Positions 58,068 through 64,000 of a stretch of 64,000 nucleotides of DNA are shown piece by piece. A program made the translations under genes and the position numbers. Each line of letters starts with the position of its first letter. Position 1 is the first letter of the stretch. Under the pieces are notes generated by a model, which ran no database searches, was not told the origin of the DNA, and worked only from the letters and a program-made list of their open reading frames with translations. This stretch comes from Streptomyces formicae (GTDB lineage: Bacteria > Actinomycetota > Actinomycetes > Streptomycetales > Streptomycetaceae), in NCBI RefSeq assembly GCF_002556545.1, contig NZ_CP022685.1:1-64000 (forward strand). Direction: 5' to 3'.

Positions 58068-59048
58068 ATGTCCGACGCCGTCGAGCCGATCGAACCCGTC
58101 GAGCCGGTCCTGGAACCGGCGGCCGCCGCCTTCGCCGAAGCGACCAGCCAGCCGCCGTTCCTCTTCGAACTCGCCCCTGCCGAAGGCCGCAAGGCGGTCG
58201 ACGAGGTGCAGTCCGGTGACACGCCCAAGCCGGAGGTCGACGAGGAGTGGATCACCGTTCCCGGCGGCCCGACCGGCGGCGTCCGTACGCGTGTCGTCCG
58301 TCCGGCCGGCGTCCGGGGGAAGCTGCCGGTGATCCTCTACATCCACGGCGCGGGCTGGGTGTTCGGCAACGCCCACACGCACGACCGGCTGGTCCGTGAG
58401 CTCGCCGTGGGCGCCCGGGCCGCGGTGGTCTTCCCCGAGTACGACCTCTCCCCCGAGGCCCGCTACCCGGTGGCCATCGAGCAGAACTACACAGTCGCCC
58501 GGTGGATCGTCCAGGAGGGCGCGTCCAAGGACCTGGACGGGACCCGCCTCGCCGTGGCGGGCGACTCCGTCGGCGGCAACATGACGGCCGCGCTGACGCT
58601 GATGGCGAAGCAGCGCGGCGACGTGCCGCTGGTCCAGCAGGTGCTGTTCTACCCGGTCACCGACGCGCGCTTCGACACCGGTTCGTACCGGCAGTTCGCC
58701 ACGGGGTACTTCCTGCGCCGCGACGGCATGCAGTGGTTCTGGGACCAGTACACGACGGACGAGGCCGAGCGCGCGCAGATCACCGCGTCCCCGCTGCGGG
58801 CCTCCACCGAGCAGCTCACCGGGCTGCCGCCCGCCCTGGTCATCACGGGTGAGGCCGATGTGCTGCGCGACGAGGGCGAGGCCTACGCCAACAAGCTGCG
58901 CGAGGCGGGCGTCCCGGTGACCGCCGTCCGCTTCCAGGGGATCATCCACGACTTCGTCATGCTCGACGCCCTGCGCGAGACGCACGCCGCCGAGGCCGCC
59001 ATCACCCTGGCCACCGGCACCCTGCACGCCGCGCTCCACCGCGACTGA
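58068..59048 (+). CDS. Alpha/beta-hydrolase, HSL-type esterase
   Basis: 326 aa. YIHGAGWVFGNAHTHDRL (oxyanion HGAGW), FPEYDLSPEARYPVAIE, elbow GDSVGGN, acid loop ALVITGEADVLRDEGEAYANKL, and His in IIHDFVMLD. A carboxylesterase of the hormone-sensitive lipase family. Divergent from the amidohydrolase and followed by a second hydrolase 112 nt on. Paralogous to the esterase at 42786-43784. Confidence 0.9.
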   Translation: MSDAVEPIEPVEPVLEPAAAAFAEATSQPPFLFELAPAEGRKAVDEVQSGDTPKPEVDEEWITVPGGPTGGVRTRVVRPAGVRGKLPVILYIHGAGWVFGNAHTHDRLVRELAVGARAAVVFPEYDLSPEARYPVAIEQNYTVARWIVQEGASKDLDGTRLAVAGDSVGGNMTAALTLMAKQRGDVPLVQQVLFYPVTDARFDTGSYRQFATGYFLRRDGMQWFWDQYTTDEAERAQITASPLRASTEQLTGLPPALVITGEADVLRDEGEAYANKLREAGVPVTAVRFQGIIHDFVMLDALRETHAAEAAITLATGTLHAALHRD

Positions 59049-59071
59049 CCGGCCCCGTACGACAACGCACA

Positions 59072-59115
59072 CCCTTCATCCCTACACACCTTCATCCGTA
59101 CACACCTTCATCCGC
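59072..59115. repeat. Short tandem repeat between hydrolase genes
   Basis: The unit TACACACCTTCATCC(G) occurs twice with a preceding partial copy (CTTCATCC) between the two plus-strand hydrolase genes. Probably non-functional. Confidence 0.5.
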
Positions 59116-59160
59116 ACCCGGCACACGACACGTGCACCTCACGAGGAGACCCACCCCACC

Positions 59161-59886
59161 ATGAGCACCTCCCCCACCCCGACCGTCCTGCTCGTCCACG
59201 GCGCCTTCGCCGACGCCGCCAGCTGGACCGGCGTCATCACGGAACTCCAGAACGACGGCATCCCCGTGATCGCCCCGCCCAACCCGCTGCGCGGCCTGGC
59301 GTCCGACGCCGCGTACATCGCCTCCGTGGCATCCCGGATCGAGGGCCCCGTCGTCCTGGTCGGCCACTCCTACGGCGGCGCCGTCATCTCCGTGGCCGGG
59401 ACCGCCGAGAACGTGACCGGCCTTGTCTACGTCGCGGCCTACGTCACCGAAGAGGGCGAGAGCCTCTCCGCGTTGCAGGACCGCTACCCGCACTCGCCGC
59501 TCGGCGACAACCTGGTGCAGTCGACGTACCCCGTCGAAGGCGCCGAGCCCGCCGTCGAGTTCACCATCGAGGCGCAGGCGTTCCCGGAGATCTTCGCCGC
59601 CGACGTCCCGGCCGCCGTGACCAAGGTGCTCGCCGTCGCACAACGCCCGCTGGCCGCCGCCGCTTTCACGGAGGAGGCGTCGGCCGCCGCGTGGCGGACC
59701 AAGCCGTCGTGGGCGCTCGTCGCCGACGCGGACCAAGCGATCAACTCGGATGTCCAGCGGTTCGGCGCGCGGCGTGCCGGTGCGACGACGGTCGAGGTCG
59801 AAGGCGCCTCGCACGCGGTCGCCGTGTCGCGTCCCAAGGAGGTCGCCGACCTGATCCGTGACGCGGTGCGCGGCAGCGCCGCCTGA
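59161..59886 (+). CDS. Alpha/beta-hydrolase (EstC/RsbQ-like)
   Basis: 241 aa. PTVLLVHGAFADAASWTGVITELQNDGI, elbow GHSYGGAVIS, acid in LVADADQAIN and His in GASHAVAVS give a complete triad. The family includes small esterases and perhydrolase-like enzymes of actinomycetes. Ends against a strong bidirectional terminator and the convergent LtrA gene. Confidence 0.88.
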   Translation: MSTSPTPTVLLVHGAFADAASWTGVITELQNDGIPVIAPPNPLRGLASDAAYIASVASRIEGPVVLVGHSYGGAVISVAGTAENVTGLVYVAAYVTEEGESLSALQDRYPHSPLGDNLVQSTYPVEGAEPAVEFTIEAQAFPEIFAADVPAAVTKVLAVAQRPLAAAAFTEEASAAAWRTKPSWALVADADQAINSDVQRFGARRAGATTVEVEGASHAVAVSRPKEVADLIRDAVRGSAA

Positions 59887-59909
59887 CGGTCGACGCCCCT
59901 CAAGAACAA

Positions 59910-59957
59910 CGAGAACTCCCCGGCGGTGTCCGCGAAGACACTGCCGGGGAGTTCTCG
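59910..59957. terminator. 21-bp hairpin, bidirectional terminator
   Basis: CGAGAACTCCCCGGCGGTGTC (59910-59930) pairs with 59937-59957 along its whole length with a single G-U, around a 6-nt loop. It sits between the convergent hydrolase and LtrA genes. Among the strongest stems in the window. Confidence 0.85.
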
Positions 59958-59979
59958 TATGCGTACGTCCGTGCCCTCG

Positions 59980-61107
59980 TCACCTGCGCGGCGCCGTGAC
60001 CACCACGACGAGCACCACCAGGACCGCACCGGCCGCGAGTGCGGGCCACGGGGTGAAGGTCGCCGCCAGGAGGCCGAACACCGCAACCGGATACGGAGCT
60101 CGATCGGCCGCCGTGGTGAGGTGCGGCCGCAGATGCACGGCCCACACGGTGACCAGGAAGACGGCCGCCGGGACGGTGACCGCGGCGCCCGCGGCGAGCT
60201 GCGAGGTGTGCGCGTGGCCGGTGAGGTGATCGGCGTACGCGGCGAGGCCCGCTCCTTCGGCTGCCGCCGAGGCGAAGATCAGGTAGTGGCCGTAGGCCCA
60301 GACGAAGCGGCGGCGGTGTGCCCGGTGGGTGGTGGCGAGCAGGGTGTGCGCGGGCCGGGAGAAGTACAGCCACCACAGCGCGAAGGCCGTCAGGAGGCCG
60401 CCCGCCGCTGTCGCGCAGAGCGATCCTGTGTTCTGGTGCCGGTCGAAGGCGCCGCGCACCGCGACGGTGGCGGCCGCCACGGACTCGCCGAGGACGATGA
60501 GGGTGAAGAGCTCGTAGCGCTCGGCGATGTGCCGCGGGTGCCACGGGGTCATCCCGGCGGACTGGGCCCACACCGGCACGGCGACCTCGGCGAGGATCAG
60601 CGCGGCGACGCCCGGCAGGCGTGCCGCCTCCGGCGCGGCGAGCAGGCCCACCCAGCCGACCTGACAGAGCGTCACTCCGGTGGCGAAGCGCAGCGCGGTG
60701 CTCCGGCGTGCGGGGTCCGAGCGGGCCGCCCGCAGCCACAGGGCGGCCAGCGCGGTGCGCAGGACGACGTAGCCGATGGTGATGGTCCGCAGGTCCCCCT
60801 CCGCGAACGCGTGCGGTACCCCGGCGGCGAGGATGAGCGACCCCGTGATCTGGACCAGGACGGTGAGCCGGTACGGGATGTCGTCCGGGTCGTAGGCGGA
60901 CGCGAACCAGGTGAAGTTCATCCACGCCCACCACACGGTGAAGAAGACCAGCGCGAAGCGCAGGGCCCCGGTGGCGGCCGCGCCCTCGGCCAGCGCCTCG
61001 TGCAGGCTCTCCGAGGCTTGCGCCACGGCGATGACGAAGCACAGGTCGAAGAGGAGTTCCAGTGAGGTCGCGGTCCGGTGCCGCTCCCCGGGGTCACGCC
61101 CCTTCAT
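59980..61107 (-). CDS. ltrA: Low-temperature-requirement protein A (LtrA) family membrane protein
   Basis: 375 aa. HRTATSLELLFDLCFVIAVAQASESLHEAL is the family's N-terminal signature. About ten transmembrane segments, with AERYELFTLIVLGESVAAATVAVRG in the middle, the second family block. Function unknown despite the name. ATG at 61107 preceded by AAAG. Confidence 0.88.
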   Translation of the reverse strand: MKGRDPGERHRTATSLELLFDLCFVIAVAQASESLHEALAEGAAATGALRFALVFFTVWWAWMNFTWFASAYDPDDIPYRLTVLVQITGSLILAAGVPHAFAEGDLRTITIGYVVLRTALAALWLRAARSDPARRSTALRFATGVTLCQVGWVGLLAAPEAARLPGVAALILAEVAVPVWAQSAGMTPWHPRHIAERYELFTLIVLGESVAAATVAVRGAFDRHQNTGSLCATAAGGLLTAFALWWLYFSRPAHTLLATTHRAHRRRFVWAYGHYLIFASAAAEGAGLAAYADHLTGHAHTSQLAAGAAVTVPAAVFLVTVWAVHLRPHLTTAADRAPYPVAVFGLLAATFTPWPALAAGAVLVVLVVVVTAPRR

Positions 61108-61190
61108 GATGTGCGGCTTTCCGGGGCCGCGCCCGTGCACGCTGTGCCGCCACCGGGTCGCCGGGGACCCGGTGGCGGCGGCCCGGGGGC

Positions 61191-62606
61191 TCAGCGGAGC
61201 GCTCCGAGCGCGGCTTCGACCGTACGGTGGAAGGTGGGGTACGTGTAGATCATGTGCCGGAGCCGGTGCACGGGCACTTCGGCGTGGACGGCCACGTTCA
61301 GTCCGTAGAGCACCTCTCCGCCGGCCGGGCCGGCGGAGGTGGCGCCGACGAGTACGCCCCGGTCGGCGTCCTCGACGAGCTTCACGAAGCCCGCGTTGCC
61401 GGGCCCGTGGATCCAGCCGCGGGTGGAGGAGTCGAGCGGGAGCACACCGGTGCGCACCCGCAGTCCCCGCTCCCGTGCCTGTCGCTCCGTCAGGCCGACG
61501 GCGCCGATCTCCGGATCGGTGAAGGTGACCCGGGGCAGGGCCCGGTAGTCGGCGTCGGGTCCCGGCTCGCCGAGGATGTCGCGTACGGCTATCTGCGCCT
61601 GGTACATGGACACATGGGTGAAGGCGCCGCGGCCTGTGAGGTCGCCGACCGCCCACAGGCCGTCCGCCGCCCGCATCTGCCCGTCCGTGGCCACGGCTCG
61701 TGCGGCCGGGTCGAGTCCTACGGTCTCGACGCCGAGCGCGCCCAGGTCGGCAAGGCGGCCCGCGGCGACGAGGAGCCGCTCGGCACGCAGCGGTTCGCTG
61801 TCGCCCTCCGTCGTCCGCACACTGAACACGGTGCCGTCGTGGCCGACGTCGAGCGCGCGGACGCCGGTCAGCACGGTGACGCCGTCGGCCTCCAGTGCCG
61901 CCGCCGCGAGCTCACCGGCCTCCGGTTCCTCCTGCGAAAGGAGCCGGTCCTGACCTTCGATCACCGTGACCGCACAGCCGAAACGGGCGAAGACCTGGGC
62001 GAGTTCGACCCCGATGGCGCCGCCGCCGAGCACGATCATCGACGCGGGCAGCTCCTTGGCCGCCATCGCGTCGCGGTTCGTCCAGTAAGGGGTCTCCCGC
62101 AGTCCGGGGACCGCCGGGATCCTCGGGCGGGTGCCGGTGGCGAGGACGACTCCGCGCCGGGCTTCGATCGTACGGTCGCCGACGGTGACGCGGCGCGGTC
62201 CGGCGAGTCGACCCCTGCCCCGTACGAGACGAGCGCCCTTCGCCACGAGCCGGTCGGCGGCCACCCGGTCGTTCCAGTCGTCGGTGGCCTCGCCGCGGAT
62301 GCGCCCGGCGACTCTCCCCCAGTCCGGGGTCACGACCGCCGTACCGGCCAGCGCGGGCACCCGGCCCGCCTCGGCGAGCAGATCCCCGGCCCGGATCATC
62401 ATCTTGCTGGGCACGCATCCCCAGTACGGGCACTCGCCGCCGACGAGCTCCGCCTCGACCCCGACGACGTCAAGTCCCGCTTCGGCGAGGGCACCCGCGG
62501 CGTATTCACCGCCGGGCCCGAGCCCGACGACCACGACGTCCGCGTGTCCGTCCGCACGCGTCTCGTCCGCACGCGTCTCGTCCGTACGCATCCTGTCCAC
62601 ACTCAT
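61191..62606 (-). CDS. FAD-dependent pyridine nucleotide-disulfide oxidoreductase (class I)
   Basis: 471 aa. FAD motif VVVGLGPGGEYAAGALAEAG, redox pair in GGECPYWGCVPSK (C-x4-C), NAD(P) motif VLGGGAIGVELAQVFARFG, FAD motif LWAVGDLTGRGAFTH, and the dimerisation domain RVTFTDPEIGAVGLTE. The usual C-terminal catalytic HPT is TYPT, so the acid-base His is replaced by Tyr; see findings. Related to mercuric reductase and dihydrolipoamide dehydrogenase; the substrate is uncertain. ATG at 62606 has AAGGAG 8 nt upstream. Confidence 0.88.
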   Translation of the reverse strand: MSVDRMRTDETRADETRADGHADVVVVGLGPGGEYAAGALAEAGLDVVGVEAELVGGECPYWGCVPSKMMIRAGDLLAEAGRVPALAGTAVVTPDWGRVAGRIRGEATDDWNDRVAADRLVAKGARLVRGRGRLAGPRRVTVGDRTIEARRGVVLATGTRPRIPAVPGLRETPYWTNRDAMAAKELPASMIVLGGGAIGVELAQVFARFGCAVTVIEGQDRLLSQEEPEAGELAAAALEADGVTVLTGVRALDVGHDGTVFSVRTTEGDSEPLRAERLLVAAGRLADLGALGVETVGLDPAARAVATDGQMRAADGLWAVGDLTGRGAFTHVSMYQAQIAVRDILGEPGPDADYRALPRVTFTDPEIGAVGLTERQARERGLRVRTGVLPLDSSTRGWIHGPGNAGFVKLVEDADRGVLVGATSAGPAGGEVLYGLNVAVHAEVPVHRLRHMIYTYPTFHRTVEAALGALR

Positions 62607-62909
62607 CCCGTCCACTCCTTCTCGGTGGTCCACCTGCGCCCCGCGGTCGGGGCGGCCCGGCCGAGGCTAGGTCGGCTTGCCGCGCCGTCCCGCTGGTCAG
62701 TGCACGGGTGCTGGCACGAGAGCGAACGGGACGAAAGCGGGAGGTCAGCGCCGTGCACGGACCGGCAGCAGCGTGTGCGCTGCGGGACAAGGAGGGCGCG
62801 GCAAGGACGCATAGCGTCCTGCGGTACGCACAGTTCGGCCAGATCAGCCGGATCGACCCGATCGGCCGGATCAACCCGATCGGCCAGTTCGGCGCCCCAG
62901 GAGGCAACG

Positions 62910-63488
62910 ATGACCAGCAAGTCCCTTCCCCTGCACGGCAGTCAGCCGCGGCTGCACCAGAAGGGCGAGGTGATCCAGGAGTACGGCACGGTGAAGCAGT
63001 TCCCGATCGGCCTGTCGTACGAGGCGAGGATGTACGCCTGCCAGCGCCTCAACCGGGTCCTCGCGGACACCCAGATCCTGTACGGCCTCTACAAGAAGCA
63101 TCACTGGCTGATGCGCGGCGCGACCTTCTACCAGCTGCACCTGGTCCTGGACAAGCACGCCGGTGAACAGCTCGGCCTCGTCGACACCCTCGCCGAGCGC
63201 GTCCAGACCCTGGGTGGCGTCGCGGTCGGCGACCCCCGGCACGTCGCGGAACTCACGTCGATCCCGCGCCCGCCGGACGGTGTCGAGGAAGTCCCGGCGA
63301 TGCTGTCGCGGCTCCTGGAGGCCCACGAGACGATCCTCGTCGAGGCGCACGACGCGGCGGCCAGGACCGCCGAACTGGGCGACGACGGCACGAACGACCT
63401 GCTGGTCTCGCAGGTGATCAGGACGGGCGAGCTGCAGACGTGGTTCCTGGCCGAGCACTTGGTCGACACCCCGCTGGTCCGCGCCTGA
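62910..63488 (+). CDS. dps: Dps-family ferritin-like protein
   Basis: 192 aa. The four-helix core contains KKHHWLMRGATFYQLHLVLDKHAGEQLGLVDTLAERVQTLGG with the inter-subunit ferroxidase ligands (His, Asp, Glu) of Dps. The N-terminal about 40 residues form a longer, Lys/Gln-containing tail that could touch DNA. Protects DNA by storing iron and consuming peroxide. Ribosome site GGAGG; preceded by a 10-bp GATCxxCCGG repeat region (62838-62885). Confidence 0.9.
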   Translation: MTSKSLPLHGSQPRLHQKGEVIQEYGTVKQFPIGLSYEARMYACQRLNRVLADTQILYGLYKKHHWLMRGATFYQLHLVLDKHAGEQLGLVDTLAERVQTLGGVAVGDPRHVAELTSIPRPPDGVEEVPAMLSRLLEAHETILVEAHDAAARTAELGDDGTNDLLVSQVIRTGELQTWFLAEHLVDTPLVRA

Positions 63489-63501
63489 CCCATCCGATGA
63501 G

Positions 63502-63544
63502 GCCAGGGCCGCCTTCTCTCAGACGGGCAGGGGGCGGCCCTGGC
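63502..63544 (+). terminator. Terminator hairpin after dps
   Basis: GCCAGGGCCGCC (63502-63513) and GGCGGCCCTGGC (63533-63544) form a perfect 12-bp stem with a 19-nt loop, 14 nt after the stop codon. The rest of the 63489-63838 interval shows no gene; open frames there look like noise. Confidence 0.75.
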
Positions 63545-63772
63545 GGATGTGACCGGGCCACTGGGCCGCCCTGCCTCCGGCGACGTACCCAACGCCTGCG
63601 GCGGATCCAGCCGCCGAGCACCCACCAGGCACAGCGACTGGAACGGCGGCAGCAACGGGACGGCCAGCCAAAGGAGTTCTCCCTCGTTGATCTACCGGAC
63701 CATGATCGTGTCACGGTGGACTCCTCAGCCGCCGTGTCAGAACCGGTGAAGGGTGGGTGTGGGAGACGCGTA

Positions 63773-63810
63773 GGCGCCCCGCCTGCGTGAGGTTCCGGGG
63801 GCGGGGCGCC
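63773..63810 (-). terminator. Terminator hairpin for the minus-strand gene at the right edge
   Basis: GGCGCCCCGCC (63773-63783) and GGCGGGGCGCC (63800-63810) form a perfect 11-bp stem with a 16-nt loop, 29 nt beyond the stop codon of the calcium-binding-type protein. Confidence 0.75.
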
Positions 63811-63838
63811 GCTGTGGGTTGGTCAGCTGCGGAGTGGT

Positions 63839-64000
63839 TCAGCAGCTGGTGGTGGTGTCGCCAGCGTCGGCAGCGCAAGTGTCGACGCCGTTGCCGCCGT
63901 TGGCGGTGTCGCCACTGACGGTGTCCTGGACGTCGATGCTGTCGTCGCCGTTGTTGCCGTTCAGCGTGTCGGTACCGCTCTGGTCGATGAGGGTGTCGTT
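63839..64000 (-). CDS. C-terminal end of an Asp/Gly/Asn-rich, RTX-like calcium-binding protein (partial)
   Basis: Only the last 53 residues lie in the window. They read as loosely repeated nonapeptide-type units (GTDTLNGNNGDDSIDV, VSGDTANGGNGVDTC), rich in Asp, Gly, Asn and Thr, with two Cys near the end (DTC and SC at the C-terminus) that could form a disulfide. Streptomycetes encode secreted proteins of this type, thought to fold on binding calcium. The N-terminus is off the edge, so export cannot be judged. Confidence 0.7.
   Translation of the reverse strand, partial: NDTLIDQSGTDTLNGNNGDDSIDVQDTVSGDTANGGNGVDTCAADAGDTTTSC

Noticed and set aside
1..64000. tRNA or rRNA genes, prophage, insertion sequences
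   Set aside because: No cloverleaf-type sequences, transposase motifs (DDE, serine or tyrosine recombinase) or phage structural genes were recognised on either strand.

Overview
The window is high-GC actinobacterial DNA. Dense operons with GTG/ATG starts and 4-base stop/start overlaps, LAL- and AraC-type regulators, and above all a tap-tpg pair (telomere-associated protein plus terminal protein) behind a helicase with helicase-associated repeats point to a Streptomyces (or very close relative) linear chromosome or large linear plasmid, probably in the subtelomeric arm. Decayed gene pieces near 35-37 kb, including a leftover helicase-associated domain like the one in the helicase at the left edge, fit the fluid accessory content of such arms.

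Layout. 0.2-5.3 kb: helicase, tap, tpg. 5.3-10.3 kb: a 0.9-kb gene-poor leader, two convergent ABC-F genes separated by a perfect 34-nt palindrome, and a VOC-fold protein. 10.6-30.9 kb: a biosynthetic locus, almost entirely on the minus strand. It has GmhA-, GmhB- and HddC-type heptose enzymes, a GDP-mannose 4,6-dehydratase homologue, an SDR epimerase/reductase, a phosphohexomutase, a DegT aminotransferase, two glycosyltransferases, three methyltransferase-type genes, a B12-type radical SAM protein, a ferredoxin, a double alpha/beta-hydrolase, a NUDIX protein, and an adenylate-forming ligase with its own acyl carrier protein. The genes could make an activated 6-deoxy- or amino-heptose (or related deoxymannose) joined to an acyl unit. 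A single plus-strand gene (25.5 kb) splits it into two transcription units. Two genes of the upstream unit are broken by about ten single-base shifts within 1.3 kb.

31-35 kb: an XRE regulator, ImmA/IrrE metallopeptidase, MAB_1171c-like membrane protein and DHA2 MFS exporter operon, whose regulator carries an in-frame acidic tail behind a TGA-C stop. 35.1-37.4 kb: remnants (hemerythrin, helicase domain, P-loop ATPase) and one membrane-anchored hypothetical. 37.5-41.1 kb: a compact candidate RiPP system: a 23-residue peptide gene ending in three cysteines, a 16-bp hairpin, an E1/ThiF-like enzyme with an N-terminal recognition-like domain, and an M50-like membrane protease, divergent from an IclR regulator.

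41.3-51.7 kb: regulator-rich (three AraC, two giant LAL-LuxR) with an NTF2-like protein and an esterase. 51.7-63.5 kb: stress and redox housekeeping-type accessory genes (GNAT, pirin, AhpD-like, YoaK, DoxX, isochorismatase, amidohydrolase, two hydrolases, LtrA, flavoprotein disulfide reductase, Dps). The window ends inside a minus-strand Asp/Gly/Asn-rich calcium-binding-type protein. All calls come from reading translations and motifs; no database search was run.
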